This document shows, in pieces, positions 9,383-22,758 of a DNA stretch of 64,000 nt (its first letter is position 1; each line of letters starts with the position of its first letter). The position numbers and the translations under genes were made by a program. This stretch comes from Paucibacter sp. Y2R2-4 (GTDB lineage Bacteria; Pseudomonadota; Gammaproteobacteria; Burkholderiales; Burkholderiaceae_C). Location of the stretch: assembly GCF_025717535.1 (NCBI RefSeq), contig NZ_JAJIRO010000001.1, positions 558,001-622,000 on the forward strand, written 5' to 3'. A model generated the notes under the pieces. The model was not told the DNA's origin. It saw nothing but the letters and a program-made list of their open reading frames with translations, and searched no databases.

Positions 9383-10069
9383 TCAGCGTGGTTTGGCGGG
9401 GGACTTCAAGCCTATGCCCACCAGAAAAGTCTCAGACGATCGATCCCGGGACGCTTTGGGCTTGACCGCTTTCACCTTCTTAAAAGTTGCCTTGAACAAC
9501 TCCACCAACTGACTGTAGCCACTGCCATGAAAAACCTTGGCCACCAAAGCGCCTTCGGGCTTCAGGTGCTGAATCGAGAAATCGATGGCCAACTCAATCA
9601 GACCACCCACGCGCGCCGCATCAACACCTTCAATGCCCGACAGATTCGGCGCCATATCGGACACGACCACATCCACAGGCCGCCCGCCCAAGGCCTGCTC
9701 CAATTGCTGAAGCACGGCTTCTTCTTGAAAGTCTCCCTGAATGAATTGCACGCCTTCGATGGGCTCACAGGGCAGCAAATCCAGGGAAATGATGGTGCCA
9801 TTGAGTGCGCCGACCGCAGCACCACCAACGCCCGCCTCTTTGGGCGCGAAGCAACGGCGCAGATACTGACTCCAGGCACCGGGTGATGCGCCCAAGTCAA
9901 CGACCACTTGTCCAGGACGAATCAGCTTCAGCTCTTCGTCGATTTCCTTCAGCTTGTAGGCTGCGCGCGCACGGTAGCCGTCCCGTTGCGCCATCTTGAC
10001 GTAGGGGTCGTTGATGTGATCATGCAACCACGCCTTATTAAGTTTCTTGCTTTTTGTTGTGAACTTCAT
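9383..10069 (-). CDS. rlmE: 23S rRNA 2'-O-ribose methyltransferase RlmE (FtsJ/RrmJ)
   Basis: Methylates the 2'-O of U2552 of 23S rRNA late in large-subunit assembly. The 228-residue protein has the SAM loop [15 protein letters not shown], the catalytic Asp in [11 protein letters not shown] and the Lys in VAKVFHGSG. An insert of roughly 15 residues (around [14 protein letters not shown]) follows the SAM region compared with the short E. coli protein. It lies next to ftsH, as is common, and starts only 20 bases from the divergent yhbY-like gene. Confidence 0.94.
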   Translation of the reverse strand: MKFTTKSKKLNKAWLHDHINDPYVKMAQRDGYRARAAYKLKEIDEELKLIRPGQVVVDLGASPGAWSQYLRRCFAPKEAGVGGAAVGALNGTIISLDLLPCEPIEGVQFIQGDFQEEAVLQQLEQALGGRPVDVVVSDMAPNLSGIEGVDAARVGGLIELAIDFSIQHLKPEGALVAKVFHGSGYSQLVELFKATFKKVKAVKPKASRDRSSETFLVGIGLKSPAKPR

Positions 10070-10089
10070 GTTGCACGGATAATACGCGT
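10070..10089. promoter_or_regulatory. 20-bp divergent promoter region of rlmE and the yhbY-like gene
   Basis: Only 20 bases separate the two start codons. GATAAT (10078-10083, plus) and TATTAT (10084-10079, minus) overlap, so one AT-rich block can act as -10 in both directions. Neither gene has a ribosome-binding site. On the plus strand the -10 is six bases from the ATG, so the mRNA could begin at the start codon itself. The -35 elements are weak. Confidence 0.5.
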
Positions 10090-10566
10090 ATGCCTGCGAT
10101 TCAATTGACTCCTGCCCAGCGCAAGGAAAAACGTTCCGAAGCTCATCATCTTGACCCAGTCGTGATGATAGGCGCGGATGGACTCACCCCTGCCGTCGTC
10201 AAAGAGACCGACGCCGCCTTGAATGCCCATGGGCTGATCAAGGTGCGCATCTTCTCTGACGATCGCGCCAACCGCGAGAGCATTTTTGCCTCTCTGTGCG
10301 GCGAACTGAACGCCGCGCCGATTCAGCACATCGGCAAGCTGCTGATCATCTGGCGGCCCATGCCCGAGAAGGTCGACGCTGAGCGTGAAGACGGCAAAGC
10401 CGGCCCGCGTGTGGTGAAGATTGTGAAGTTCTCCAAGAGTGGCAATCATCGCCCTCAGGTGAAAAAACTTCGCGTACTTGGCAATGAGCGCGTCGCCCAA
10501 GGCGGCGAGATCAAGCGTGCCAAGCGCCGCCTGACCAGCGTTAAGAAGATCTCGCAGGATCAGTGA
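10090..10566 (+). CDS. yhbY: YhbY-family (CRM domain) RNA-binding protein
   Basis: A 158-residue protein whose first 95 residues match the CRS1/YhbY (CRM) fold, with [14 protein letters not shown], the loop [14 protein letters not shown] (GxxG type) and the closing [11 protein letters not shown] region. YhbY binds pre-50S particles and helps ribosome assembly. The C-terminal 60 residues are basic and longer than in the E. coli protein of about 97 residues. It lies head-to-head with rlmE, another 50S maturation factor, and its last 26 bases overlap the end of the next gene on the other strand. Confidence 0.88.
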   Translation: MPAIQLTPAQRKEKRSEAHHLDPVVMIGADGLTPAVVKETDAALNAHGLIKVRIFSDDRANRESIFASLCGELNAAPIQHIGKLLIIWRPMPEKVDAEREDGKAGPRVVKIVKFSKSGNHRPQVKKLRVLGNERVAQGGEIKRAKRRLTSVKKISQDQ

Positions 10567-11002
10567 TCGGAGCCTGCACTTTTGCTGCCGTGCTGCGCCA
10601 AGCCAAGGCCAGCACCAGCAAAAGTTTGATCCCATAAAAGACCAAAGACACACCATGCAGGGCGCCAAAACTCCAAGGCCCCTGCCCGCTCTTGGCCGCA
10701 GCCATCATGGGCTGCAGCGCGTAGTAGCCCGCCACTGTGCAAAACACAGCCGCTGCCGGCAATAAAAACTCAGCAGAAATAGCGGGTAAGCCGCGGTCTC
10801 GCGCCAAACGCCGCTCCATCAACATCAAGAGCAGACCTGCAGCTAGAGACAGTTGCGCCTCCAAAGAAAACAAGCGCGCAACCAGCAAACCAGCCTGAGC
10901 ACGTTCGAGCACAGCAAAGGCCGAAGGTGCCGCCACCCAAGCCACAGACAGCAAAAGGCCGCCCCAGAGGGCGGCCAGCAAGGCTCTGAATCGGTTCATC
11001 AT
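10541..11002 (-). CDS. DUF4149 family membrane protein
   Basis: A small integral membrane protein of 153 residues with about four hydrophobic segments, beginning MMNRFRALLAALWGG. It resembles DUF4149 proteins, which occur beside greA in Burkholderiales. The function is unknown. A second ATG one codon later is equally possible as start. It follows greA by 20 bases and is probably cotranscribed with it. Its tail overlaps the tail of the yhbY-like gene. Confidence 0.8.
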   Translation of the reverse strand: MMNRFRALLAALWGGLLLSVAWVAAPSAFAVLERAQAGLLVARLFSLEAQLSLAAGLLLMLMERRLARDRGLPAISAEFLLPAAAVFCTVAGYYALQPMMAAAKSGQGPWSFGALHGVSLVFYGIKLLLVLALAWRSTAAKVQAPITDPARSS

Positions 11003-11022
11003 GCCGAACTGATGCGCTCGCT

Positions 11023-11499
11023 TTAGACGTAACGAACTTCAACCACTTCGTAACGCTTGACGCCTCCGGGCGCCTGAACCTCGGCGACGTCACCGGCTTC
11101 TTTACCGATCAAAGCGCGGGCAATCGGCGAGCTGATAGAGATCAGGCCCAGCTTCAAATCCGCCTCGTCGTCACCGACGATTTGGTAAGTCACTTCAGCG
11201 CCGCTGGACTCCTCTTCCAGATCCACCGTGGTACCGAAAACGATACGGCCACCCGCTTCCACTTCTGAGGGGTCGATCACCTGTGCGGCGGCCAGCTTGC
11301 CTTCGATTTCCAAGATGCGGCCTTCGATAAAGCCTTGCTTGTCTTTGGCCGCCTCGTACTCAGCATTCTCAGACAGATCACCTTGGGCGCGCGCCTCAGA
11401 GATCGCATTGATCACCGCATGACGCTCGACGCTTTTCAGGCGATGCAATTCTTCTTTGAGCTTTTCAGCACCGCGCTTGGTCAATGGAATCGTGGCCAT
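11023..11499 (-). CDS. greA: Transcription elongation factor GreA
   Basis: Rescues backtracked RNA polymerase by stimulating cleavage of the transcript. The 158-residue protein has an N-terminal coiled coil, with the conserved acidic tip in [21 protein letters not shown], and a C-terminal FKBP-like domain ([16 protein letters not shown]). The length is typical and the ATG at 11499 matches the family start [14 protein letters not shown]. It lies downstream of carB on the same strand, as in many betaproteobacteria. Confidence 0.96.
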   Translation of the reverse strand: MATIPLTKRGAEKLKEELHRLKSVERHAVINAISEARAQGDLSENAEYEAAKDKQGFIEGRILEIEGKLAAAQVIDPSEVEAGGRIVFGTTVDLEEESSGAEVTYQIVGDDEADLKLGLISISSPIARALIGKEAGDVAEVQAPGGVKRYEVVEVRYV

Positions 11500-11530
11500 G
11501 ATTTATTTCGTAAACCTTGAAAGACAAAAT

Positions 11531-11579
11531 GAATCCGCCGCTGCGGCTCGGGGCTTCCCGAAGCGCGGCGGCGGAATTC
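11531..11579 (-). repeat. GC-rich inverted repeat between carB and greA
   Basis: Outer arms GAATCCGCCGC / GCGGCGGCGGAATTC enclose an inner CGGG-GCTT-CCCG hairpin. On the minus strand no U tract follows, only a mixed T-rich stretch. It may slow transcription from carBA into greA or stabilise the carB mRNA. Confidence 0.5.
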
Positions 11580-11592
11580 TTGAGACCGAAGT

Positions 11593-14859
<3,267 letters not shown>

Positions 14860-14882
14860 GTCTTTACTCCATCAGGCCTTGA

Positions 14883-16043
14883 TCAGGACTTGGCCATCAG
14901 ACCGATGAAGCGGTCAAACAGGTAAGCGATATCGTGGGGACCAGGGCTTGCCTCGGGGTGACCCTGGAAGCAGAAAGCGGGCTTGTCGGTCCGGGCCAGG
15001 CCCTGGATGGTGCCGTCAAACAGGCTGGTGTGCGTCACACGCAGATTGGCGGGCAGGCTATCGGGCTCCACCGCAAAACCGTGATTCTGGCTGGTGATGC
15101 TGACGCGCTGGTTGTCGTGATCCTTGACCGGATGGTTGGCGCCGTGGTGACCAAACTTCATCTTGAAGGTCTTGGCGCCCGAAGCCAAGGCCATGATTTG
15201 ATGACCCAGGCAAATACCGAAAGTCGGGATGCCGGCTTCGATCAAGGTCGCGGCTGCGGCGATCGCGTAATCACATGGCTGCGGGTCGCCGGGGCCATTG
15301 GAGAGAAACACGCCATCCGGCTCGAGGCCAAACACCGTCGAGGCCGGCGTCTGGGCGGGCACCACCGTGATTTTGCAACCCCGCGAGGCCAACATACGCA
15401 AGATATTGCTCTTGACGCCGAAGTCATAAGCCACCACGTGGAAGCGTGGCTGGGTTTGATTGCCGTATCCCTTGCCCAGCGTCCACTCGGTTTCGGTCCA
15501 GCTGTGGCTCTCAGCAGCACTGACGACCTTGGCCAGATCCAAACCGGCCATGCTCGGCGCGGCCTTGGCCTTGGCCACTGCGTCGGCAATCAGCTCATCG
15601 GTAATGGCCTGACCCGCAGCCAGCGCCATGATGCAGCCGTTTTGCGCGCCGGTGGTGCGCAGCACACGAGTCAGACGACGGGTGTCGATGTCGGCAATCG
15701 CCACCGTCCCTTCGTCCTTCAGGTATTGCGCCAGAGTACGCGTCTTGCGGAAGTTGGAATCAAGGATGGGCAGTTCCTTGATGATCAGACCTGCGGCATG
15801 AATCTTCTGCGCCTCGACGTCCTCCTCGTTGACACCGTAATTGCCAATGTGCGGATACGTGAGGGTCACGATCTGACGGCAATAGCTGGGGTCGGTGAGG
15901 ATTTCTTGGTAACCGGTGAGTGCGGTGTTGAACACCACTTCGCCGACCGTATGGCCAGCAGCACCGATGGAGGAGCCTTTGAAGACCGTGCCGTCTGCCA
16001 GGGCAAGAATCGCTTTGGGGGAATTGAGCAGATCGGGCAGCAC
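14883..16043 (-). CDS. carA: Carbamoyl phosphate synthase small (glutaminase) subunit CarA
   Basis: Class I glutamine amidotransferase that supplies ammonia to CarB. The nucleophile loop GICLGHQIM and the later [10 protein letters not shown] are present. I chose the GTG at 16043, which gives 386 residues starting [14 protein letters not shown] after the initiator and has GGAG six bases upstream; a reading from 16100 would add 19 residues with no family resemblance. It is first in carAB. Confidence 0.95.
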   Translation of the reverse strand: MLPDLLNSPKAILALADGTVFKGSSIGAAGHTVGEVVFNTALTGYQEILTDPSYCRQIVTLTYPHIGNYGVNEEDVEAQKIHAAGLIIKELPILDSNFRKTRTLAQYLKDEGTVAIADIDTRRLTRVLRTTGAQNGCIMALAAGQAITDELIADAVAKAKAAPSMAGLDLAKVVSAAESHSWTETEWTLGKGYGNQTQPRFHVVAYDFGVKSNILRMLASRGCKITVVPAQTPASTVFGLEPDGVFLSNGPGDPQPCDYAIAAAATLIEAGIPTFGICLGHQIMALASGAKTFKMKFGHHGANHPVKDHDNQRVSITSQNHGFAVEPDSLPANLRVTHTSLFDGTIQGLARTDKPAFCFQGHPEASPGPHDIAYLFDRFIGLMAKS

Positions 16044-16163
16044 GGGAAACTCCAATATGTGCGCGCCCAGCTCTGCTGCAAAACTTGGGCGGGATGCCAA
16101 GTTGCCTGAGTCCGGAAGGGGGAAACTGGTTTGAGTTTCGCTGGGTGCGTTGGGTAGCGGGTA

Positions 16164-16192
16164 AACCTGCTAAGTATAACCGAGCAGGGTTA
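16164..16192 (-). promoter_or_regulatory. Inverted repeat with -10 element upstream of carA
   Basis: Arms AACCTGCT and AGCAGGGTT (one bulge) flank an 11-base centre that contains TATACT on the minus strand (16178-16173), a good -10 for carA. No strong -35 is seen at 17 bases. The dyad could be an operator over the promoter; which protein would bind it is not evident. Confidence 0.4.
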
Positions 16193-16317
16193 TCACTGAG
16201 ACCCCTTCCCGCTTTTATTTGACAACTTGATGTCAGCCGAAACGCCGCGTCAGGAAATAAAGCCCTCGGCAAGCCCGGCCTCGACTGAGGGCTTGGCCCT
16301 TCCTCAAAACACCAAAC

Positions 16318-16722
16318 TCAAGTCAATGCAGCGATACCTGCCCGAGCAATCTGCGCATCTTCGGTGGACTTGACCCCACTCACCCCGACTGCACCAACGC
16401 AGAAGCCATCAACCAGAATCGGCACGCCCCCCTCCAAAAGACCGCTCAAGCCAGGGGCACTCAAGAAAGAAACTCGTCCTTGGTTGATGATGTCTTCATA
16501 GACCTTGGATTCACGACGCCCCAAAGCCGCTGTATGCGCTTTGGCAGGCGCAATTTGCGCAGAGATCGCGGCAGCGCCATCCAAGCGCTGCAACCACAGC
16601 AGATGACCACCATCGTCCACGATAGCGATCGAGACGGCCCACTGATTGGCCAAGGCCTCGGCCTCTGCTGCCGCGGCAATCCGCTTCACTTCATCCAGGC
16701 CCAAGAATGGTTTTTGCTTCAT
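16318..16722 (-). CDS. GlcG/HbpS-like (DUF336) protein
   Basis: A 134-residue single-domain protein of the GlcG/HbpS (DUF336) family. It has the expected VSIAIVDDGGHLLWLQRLDGA core and the AKAHTAALGRRES helix near the middle. Members bind haem or occur in glycolate and diol operons, but no such genes are adjacent here, so the role is open. There is no signal peptide. It stands alone between carA and a divergent membrane-protein gene. Confidence 0.82.
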   Translation of the reverse strand: MKQKPFLGLDEVKRIAAAAEAEALANQWAVSIAIVDDGGHLLWLQRLDGAAAISAQIAPAKAHTAALGRRESKVYEDIINQGRVSFLSAPGLSGLLEGGVPILVDGFCVGAVGVSGVKSTEDAQIARAGIAALT

Positions 16723-16922
16723 GACATTGAAATCCCAAGGAAAGCCCGCACTTTAATCGGTGACTGAACCTAGCCGATTCGCCTCAGCAAACTGAAAACA
16801 TTGCGGCCAAACAGCGTCTCAGTGGACTTTGAATGCGCTTGGCGAACTCACGCTACAGTTCAGCCTGAGGTGCACGAGGCCAAACGACAAGGCCGCACCC
16901 AATTTTGTTAGGAGGATTGACG

Positions 16923-17618
16923 ATGAACGAAACCCTGCAAACCCAATACGGCGGCGCCTTGAATGGCGGCTTGGCCGCTGATCGCCAGCGTGTGTTGCGC
17001 AACACCTATTGGCTGCTCGCGTTGTCCATGGCGCCCACAGTGCTTGGCGCCTGGGTTGGCGTAACGACGGGCATCATGGCCGCCATGGGCTCGGGCCTGA
17101 GCATGATGGTGTTCTTTGCTGGCGCCTTCGGCTTGATGTTCGTGGTTGAAAAGACCAAGAACTCCAGCACCGGCGTTTACGCCCTGCTCGCCTTCACCTT
17201 CTTCATGGGGCTGATGTTGTCCCGTTTGCTGGCCGGCATCCTCGGATTCCGCAATGGCAGCAGCCTGATCATGCTGGCCTTCGGCGGCACTGGCGCCATC
17301 TTTTTCGCGATGGCTTCGCTGGCCACGGTGATCAAGCGCGATCTCTCGTCGATGGGCAAGTTCTTGTTCGTTGGCGCCATCATCTTGTTGGTGGTGGGCT
17401 TGGCCAATATCTTTATCCAGTCTTCGGCGCTGATGCTGACCATGATGGCTCTGTCCATGGTCGTCTTCTCCGCCTTCATGCTCTATGACATCAAGCGCGT
17501 GATCGATGGCGGCGAGACCAACTACATCAGCGCTACGCTGGCTATCTATCTGGACATCTACAACGTGTTCCAGAGCCTGCTGTCGCTGCTGGGCATCTTT
17601 GGTGGCGAACGCGACTGA
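16923..17618 (+). CDS. BAX inhibitor-1/YccA family membrane protein
   Basis: A 231-residue inner-membrane protein with about seven hydrophobic segments and the C-terminal DIKRVIDGGETNYISATLAIYLD signature region of the BI-1/TMBIM family (the Asp pair that forms the pH-sensitive latch in BsYetJ). I chose the ATG at 16923 because AGGAGG (16911-16916) lies just upstream. In bacteria these proteins can act as calcium-leak channels or affect membrane protein quality control through FtsH. It is a single gene ended by a strong terminator. Confidence 0.92.
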   Translation: MNETLQTQYGGALNGGLAADRQRVLRNTYWLLALSMAPTVLGAWVGVTTGIMAAMGSGLSMMVFFAGAFGLMFVVEKTKNSSTGVYALLAFTFFMGLMLSRLLAGILGFRNGSSLIMLAFGGTGAIFFAMASLATVIKRDLSSMGKFLFVGAIILLVVGLANIFIQSSALMLTMMALSMVVFSAFMLYDIKRVIDGGETNYISATLAIYLDIYNVFQSLLSLLGIFGGERD

Positions 17619-17644
17619 TCGCTATTCGACCTAGGACGGAATGC

Positions 17645-17674
17645 AAAACGGGGTCCTAGGACCCCGTTTTTTTT
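17645..17674. terminator. Bidirectional terminator between the BI-1 gene and rlmD
   Basis: A 12-bp perfect stem (AAAACGGGGTCC / GGACCCCGTTTT), two-base loop, with T tract on the plus strand and A tract on the left. It can end both converging transcripts. Confidence 0.9.
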
Positions 17675-17695
17675 GTACCTGCACGCGACTAGCCG

Positions 17696-19051
17696 TCAGG
17701 CTCGCTCAAAGACTGCAATGCTCTCCACATGGGAGGTATGTGGGAACATATTCACCGCGCTGGCCGCCGTGCAACGGTAGCCCCCTTGATTGACCAAGAT
17801 GCCCGCATCTCGAGCCAAGGTTGCCGGGTTACAGCTGACGTAGACAATGCGCTTGGGCGGCTGCCAGCCAGGCGCCAGGCTCGGGTCTTGAACAATATCT
17901 GCCAAGGCCTGAGACAAGGCGTGCGCTCCGTCACGCGGCGGATCCACCAACCATTTGTCTGACTGACCATCCGCCACCAAGACGGCGGGCGTCATCTCAA
18001 ACAAATTGCGCGCGACAAAAGCGGTCTTGTCAGCCAGACCGTTGAAGCGAGCGTTCTCGCGGGAACGCTGCACCAGAGCTTCGCTGCCTTCAATGCCCAG
18101 AACCTCGCGAGCCCGCGTCGCCAGCGGCAAGGTGAAGTTCCCCAGACCACAGAACCAGTCAATCACTCGTTCGTCAGGCTTCACATCCAGCAAGCGCAAA
18201 GCGCGACCCACCAGGCTGGTGTTGATGTGCGGATTGACCTGGGTGAAGTCCGTGGGTTTGAAGGGCATCACCACACCAAACTCCGGCAGGCTGTAGGACA
18301 GCTGTTCGCCGCCCTCGTCGAGAAGATGCACCGTGTCCGGCCCTTTGGGCTGCAGCCACCATTGCACACCGTGCAGGGCAGAGAACTCGCGCAGCATGGC
18401 TTTGTCAGAGTCTGGCAGCGGCGCCAGATTACGAAGCACCAGGGCGATGACAGAATCCCCCATGGCCAACTCGATTTGCGGCAAACGGTCGCGCTCGGCC
18501 ATGCCAGCAATCAAGTCGCGCAGCGGCATCAGCAGATTGCTGACCTTTTCAGGCACAACCTTGCAAACCTGCATATCCGCCACATAGCGACTCTTGCGCT
18601 CATGAAAGCCGATCAAGACCTGACCCTTCTTCGGGACATAGCGCACCGAGAAACGAGCACGGTAGCGGTAGCCCCAAGTCGGCCCCTCAATCGGGCGCAA
18701 GAGCATTTCAGGCTTGACCTTACCCAGGTGCCAGAGATTGTCTTCCATGACCCGCTGCTTGACGGCCACCTGGGCCGAGGCATGCAAATGCTGCATCTTG
18801 CAGCCACCGCATGAGCCCGCATGCAAGCCAAAGTGCGGGCATCCAGGTCTCACCCGCTGCGAACTCTCACGGCGCATCGCCGTCAAAGTGGCCTGCTCCC
18901 AACTGCTTTTCTTGCGGCCCACCTGAACCTGGACTTCTTCACCGGGCAATGCGCCCTCGATGAAAACCACTTTGCCTTCGGTGTTGTGGGCCACGCCCTG
19001 CGCTTCCAGGTCGAGTGATTCGACCTTGAGCCATTCTGTAACTTGAGTCAT
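17696..19051 (-). CDS. rlmD: 23S rRNA (uracil-1939-C5)-methyltransferase RlmD
   Basis: Methylates U1939 of 23S rRNA using SAM. The 451-residue protein has an N-terminal TRAM domain (about 1-60), the [4Fe-4S] cysteines at about 71, 81 and 84 ([14 protein letters not shown]) with a fourth near QVCKVV, a SAM domain ([13 protein letters not shown]) and the nucleophile Cys in [13 protein letters not shown]. It lies 52 bases downstream of rpoS on the same strand. Confidence 0.95.
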   Translation of the reverse strand: MTQVTEWLKVESLDLEAQGVAHNTEGKVVFIEGALPGEEVQVQVGRKKSSWEQATLTAMRRESSQRVRPGCPHFGLHAGSCGGCKMQHLHASAQVAVKQRVMEDNLWHLGKVKPEMLLRPIEGPTWGYRYRARFSVRYVPKKGQVLIGFHERKSRYVADMQVCKVVPEKVSNLLMPLRDLIAGMAERDRLPQIELAMGDSVIALVLRNLAPLPDSDKAMLREFSALHGVQWWLQPKGPDTVHLLDEGGEQLSYSLPEFGVVMPFKPTDFTQVNPHINTSLVGRALRLLDVKPDERVIDWFCGLGNFTLPLATRAREVLGIEGSEALVQRSRENARFNGLADKTAFVARNLFEMTPAVLVADGQSDKWLVDPPRDGAHALSQALADIVQDPSLAPGWQPPKRIVYVSCNPATLARDAGILVNQGGYRCTAASAVNMFPHTSHVESIAVFERA

Positions 19052-19103
19052 GGCCGGATTATCCCAGCCTCAAGCGCTTCATCAACAAACGCGCTGTGGC
19101 AAG

Positions 19104-20093
19104 CTAGAAAATCGAGTCCCGGTTGATGCCATGCCGCATCATGTTTCGCTTCAGCTTGGCCAGCGCTTCGATCTGGATCTGCCGAATTCGCTCTCGCGTC
19201 AAATTGAGCCGCAGGGCCAGCACATCCAGTGTTTCTGGCTCTCGATCGGCCAGACCATAACGACCCGCGAGCACTTCTCGCTCGCGCTCATTCAGCGCAG
19301 CCAGTCCATGATCCAGCAACTCATCCATCTCATGGCTGAGCCTCAAGCCCAGCGGATCAACGGCCTGATCATCGGCAACCAAGTCCACCACCGATTCGCC
19401 GCCTTCGGTCGAGCGATCGGCCGGCGAATCCAAGGAACTGGGCAACTCTGCAAAAGCCAACAGTTCCGCCACCTCGGACACAGGTCGCCCCACAGCGGCG
19501 GCGATATCCTCCGCCCTCACCTTGGCTTCGCCGCCATTCTGGCTCTGCATCGCCTCCAGGGCACGGCGCGCTTTCAACACATGATTCAACTCGCGCACGA
19601 TGTGGACCGGCAAACGCACCAGCCGCGCCTGATGCATCAGCGCACTTTCAATGCTCTGCCTGATCCACCAACTGGCATAGGTTGAAAAACGAAATCCGCG
19701 CTCTGGCTCGAACTTGCCAATGGCATGCATCAAGCCCAAATTGCCTTCTTCGATGAGGTCACTCATCGGCAGGCCTCGACCCAGATAGTTTTTCGCGATG
19801 CTGACCACCAAGCGCAGATTGTGTTCAATCATCGATTGGCGGGCCTCAAAGCTGCCCGCGCGCGCCTGAACGGCGGTATCAAACTCTTCTTGAGGCGTCA
19901 GCAGCGGCGTGCGGCGGATGTCGCGCAAATAGGCTTGCAAGGCATTGCCGAGCTCTACCTCTCCTTGGGCGAAGACACCCAGTTGAGCCGCCTGTGCTTC
20001 GTCGGGGTCAAGCGATTGGGAAGGGTCGACCAGCGGCCGGCCGTTTCCATTCTGACCCGAGGTTTCTTGATGATGCGGCGCAAGACGTTTCAT
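19104..20093 (-). CDS. rpoS: RNA polymerase sigma factor RpoS
   Basis: Stationary-phase and general-stress sigma factor. The 329-residue protein has sigma-70 region 1.2 ([16 protein letters not shown]), region 2 with [15 protein letters not shown], region 3 ([13 protein letters not shown]) and region 4 ([12 protein letters not shown] helix-turn-helix). The absence of region 1.1 and the position directly after nlpD separate it from RpoD. The rpoS promoter usually lies inside nlpD; I cannot place it here with confidence. Confidence 0.95.
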   Translation of the reverse strand: MKRLAPHHQETSGQNGNGRPLVDPSQSLDPDEAQAAQLGVFAQGEVELGNALQAYLRDIRRTPLLTPQEEFDTAVQARAGSFEARQSMIEHNLRLVVSIAKNYLGRGLPMSDLIEEGNLGLMHAIGKFEPERGFRFSTYASWWIRQSIESALMHQARLVRLPVHIVRELNHVLKARRALEAMQSQNGGEAKVRAEDIAAAVGRPVSEVAELLAFAELPSSLDSPADRSTEGGESVVDLVADDQAVDPLGLRLSHEMDELLDHGLAALNEREREVLAGRYGLADREPETLDVLALRLNLTRERIRQIQIEALAKLKRNMMRHGINRDSIF

Positions 20094-20122
20094 GGACTCG
20101 ATCTGGCTGCGCCGATCAGACT

Positions 20123-21061
20123 CTAGCGACTGGGTAGCAGCTTTGCCGGGTCGACCGGCTTGCCCTGCTTGCGCACCTCAAAGTGCAGCTTGACTTGGTC
20201 AGCGTCACTGGAGCCCATCTCAGCAATTTTTTGACCCTTGCGCACCGCCTGGTCTTCCTTGACCAATAAAGCCTGATTGTGCGCGTAGGCTGTGAGGTAA
20301 GTAGCGTTGTGCTTGATGATGACCAGATTGCCGTATCCGCGCAAGCCCGAACCCGCGTAAACCACGCGACCATCGGCCGCCGCCATCACAGGATCGCCGG
20401 CCTTGCCAGCAAAGGCCAAGCCCTTGTTGCGCTGCTCGTCAAATCCGGCACTGACTGCGCCGGTCACGGGCCAGGCCCATACCGGATCTTCGTCGTTTTC
20501 CCGAGCCGCATTCGCTGGGCTTACCGAGGTCGGTGCCGGCGCACTCGCAGCGGAAGCCGAGGCACTGGTGGAGCTTGTCGGCACCGACGCGCCCGAGCTC
20601 GCCGCGCCCGCGGCAACCGGCTTGCCGTCCAATGGCCGTGTCTCCACCTTGGCACTGGTGACGGATTTGGTCGTCACTGCGGCAGCATCGATGCCGGGCG
20701 CCAGCACTCGCAAGACCTGACCCTTTTCGATCAGATTGGGGTTGTCCAGGCCATTCCACTTGGCCACGTCCCGCCAATTTTGGCCGTTATCCAAGGCAAT
20801 GCGAATCAAGGTGTCGCCGGGCTTCACCGTGTAATAACCGGGCTTGCCAGCGTTTTCTGCCCCTGGCAAAGGCTTGGCTTCCGGCTGCTGGCTTGCGCTT
20901 GCTGGCGCACTGCTCGCTGCCGCTGGCACCGTCTTGGCCGCTGAGCCAACCTTGCGATCCTCGATCGGCGCACGGTTGGGCGTCGAATTGCAAGCCGCCA
21001 GACTCAACAGCACGCTCGTGATCAGGACGGTCTTGGAAAAACTAGGAAGATTCTTATGCAT
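20123..21061 (-). CDS. nlpD: NlpD, lipoprotein activator of cell-wall amidase
   Basis: Activates the amidase AmiC at the division site. The 312-residue protein has a lipoprotein signal with lipobox LAAC (Cys at about 24), a LysM domain ([17 protein letters not shown]), an Ala/Ser-rich linker and a LytM (M23) domain. The zinc ligands of active LytM peptidases are missing: HxGxD is replaced by NKGLA, and the HxH motif is reduced to KLH. This is what is known for NlpD and EnvC, which activate rather than cut. It lies between pcm and rpoS. Confidence 0.92.
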   Translation of the reverse strand: MHKNLPSFSKTVLITSVLLSLAACNSTPNRAPIEDRKVGSAAKTVPAAASSAPASASQQPEAKPLPGAENAGKPGYYTVKPGDTLIRIALDNGQNWRDVAKWNGLDNPNLIEKGQVLRVLAPGIDAAAVTTKSVTSAKVETRPLDGKPVAAGAASSGASVPTSSTSASASAASAPAPTSVSPANAARENDEDPVWAWPVTGAVSAGFDEQRNKGLAFAGKAGDPVMAAADGRVVYAGSGLRGYGNLVIIKHNATYLTAYAHNQALLVKEDQAVRKGQKIAEMGSSDADQVKLHFEVRKQGKPVDPAKLLPSR

Positions 21062-21166
21062 GCGTCGCTAAGACTGAAGTGACAGGCTGTTGCAAAAACT
21101 CGATTTCGAGTTCTCTGCGATGTGATGGTGATTGCGAAATGTGAGAGCGCCTCGCACTCCTGCAAA

Positions 21167-22012
21167 TCACATCACACCCGATTTTAGAGGCACGAACAAG
21201 ACGGCCTCGTGCTCGGTACGAACAAAGCGACTGACGCCCGATTCAACCAAATGATCAATCACCACCAAGATCTGACCACGACCGCCAGGCGAAACCATCG
21301 GCGCTATCAAACGACCGCCGGGGGCCAATTGCGCCAACCATGCCGGAGGCAAATCCTCACCACCGGCCGCGGCAATGATGCTGTCAAAGGGGGCGGCCTG
21401 CGAATGACCTAAGCGACCGTCCCCGTAAATCAAACGGATCTGCGAGGGCGAGCGCATCTTGGCCAAATTGAGGCGGGCTTTGTCATGCAAAGGGCGCAGG
21501 CGCTCAATCGAGACGACTTGCCGAGACAACTCGGCAAGAACCGCCGCCTGATAGCCGCAGCCCGTACCGATCTCAAGCACACGTCCCAAGCGCCCCTGCT
21601 GACGCGCCGTAGCGCCACCAAACAGCATGGCAATCATTCGCCCCACCACCGAGGGCTTCGAGATAGTTTGCCCATGCCCAATCGGCAGGCTAGTGTCTTC
21701 GTAAGCTTGAATAGCCAAGGCGCTGTCGACAAACTCGTGTCGCGGAACCGTGATCAAGGCTTGCAGCACGCGCTCATCACTGAGTCCCTCTTGCTGCAAG
21801 CGCTGCACCATGCGCCGTCGCACCATATCGGAATCAAGGCCCAGACCACGAGGCGCAGACTGCCTGGCCGCATCGGCCGCGGCTTCGCGCAAATGTCGCT
21901 GCGGCATCAGTACTTCTCGCGCCGCACCTCCAGTCGAACCTGCGGCCTGCCCTTTGACCAGCTTACCCAGGGGCAACGGAAACCTTGACGGCCGCTCTGG
22001 CGTATTGCTCAT
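21167..22012 (-). CDS. pcm: Protein-L-isoaspartate O-methyltransferase Pcm
   Basis: Repairs isoaspartyl residues in aged proteins using SAM. The 281-residue protein has the substrate loop [15 protein letters not shown], the SAM site [15 protein letters not shown] and the later IYGDGRLG. It has about 60 extra N-terminal residues compared with E. coli Pcm; the extension is basic and not hydrophobic. The start overlaps the surE stop (ATGA), the usual surE-pcm coupling. A second, divergent PIMT homologue lies at 39307-39960. Confidence 0.94.
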   Translation of the reverse strand: MSNTPERPSRFPLPLGKLVKGQAAGSTGGAAREVLMPQRHLREAAADAARQSAPRGLGLDSDMVRRRMVQRLQQEGLSDERVLQALITVPRHEFVDSALAIQAYEDTSLPIGHGQTISKPSVVGRMIAMLFGGATARQQGRLGRVLEIGTGCGYQAAVLAELSRQVVSIERLRPLHDKARLNLAKMRSPSQIRLIYGDGRLGHSQAAPFDSIIAAAGGEDLPPAWLAQLAPGGRLIAPMVSPGGRGQILVVIDHLVESGVSRFVRTEHEAVLFVPLKSGVM

Positions 22013-22758
22013 TCACCCCGCCCCAAGCGCTGTGTCCAAGCCCCCAAGTCCGCGTGATGCGTCAGGTCGACCTGCAAAGGAGTGATCGAAATCTCGCCGG
22101 CAGCTGTCGCATGGAAGTCCGTACCCTCCCCTGCCTCGCGCGCATCACCCGCCGGGCCGATCCAATAAATCGTTTCGCCTCGCGGGCTTTGTTGACAGAT
22201 CACCGGCTCACTGGCATGCCGACGACCCAAACGCGTCACACGCTGAACCAAGTGACTCGCATCCGCGCGATTGGGGATATTGACATTCAGCAAGAAGGCC
22301 TGAGTCAGCCCTCCCGCCAACACCTGCTCGACCAACTGACGCGCCGCCGCTGCAGCGGCATCGAGATGCCCCCATCCCTTTTCCACTTGGGAAAAGGCAA
22401 TCGATGGAATGCCGAACAAATAGCCCTCGGTCGCAGCAGCGACGGTGCCGGAATAAAGCGTGTCATCACCCATATTGGCCCCGTTATTGATGCCCGACAG
22501 CACCAAGTCCGGCCGATAGCCCAAGAGCCCGGTAAGAGCCACATGCACGCAATCCGACGGCGTGCCATTAACGTAACGGAATCCATTGCTAGCGGTGTAT
22601 ACCGATAAGGGACGGCCCAGCGTCAAAGAGTTAGAAGTGCCGCTGGCGTTTTGCTCCGGAGCGATCACCTCGATCTGCCCCAATCCCTCGCAGGCCTTGA
22701 CCAAGGCATGCAATCCGGGCGCCAGGTACCCATCGTCATTGGCTATCAATATACGCAT
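22009..22758 (-). CDS. surE: 5'/3'-nucleotidase SurE
   Basis: Metal-dependent nucleotidase and exopolyphosphatase important in stationary phase. The 249-residue protein starts [19 protein letters not shown] with the conserved metal-binding Asp pair, followed by [10 protein letters not shown] and the loop [14 protein letters not shown] chose the ATG at 22758 because the family begins MRILI; an open frame continues 30 codons upstream with no family resemblance. It is first in the surE-pcm-nlpD-rpoS block. Confidence 0.95.
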   Translation of the reverse strand: MRILIANDDGYLAPGLHALVKACEGLGQIEVIAPEQNASGTSNSLTLGRPLSVYTASNGFRYVNGTPSDCVHVALTGLLGYRPDLVLSGINNGANMGDDTLYSGTVAAATEGYLFGIPSIAFSQVEKGWGHLDAAAAAARQLVEQVLAGGLTQAFLLNVNIPNRADASHLVQRVTRLGRRHASEPVICQQSPRGETIYWIGPAGDAREAGEGTDFHATAAGEISITPLQVDLTHHADLGAWTQRLGRGE

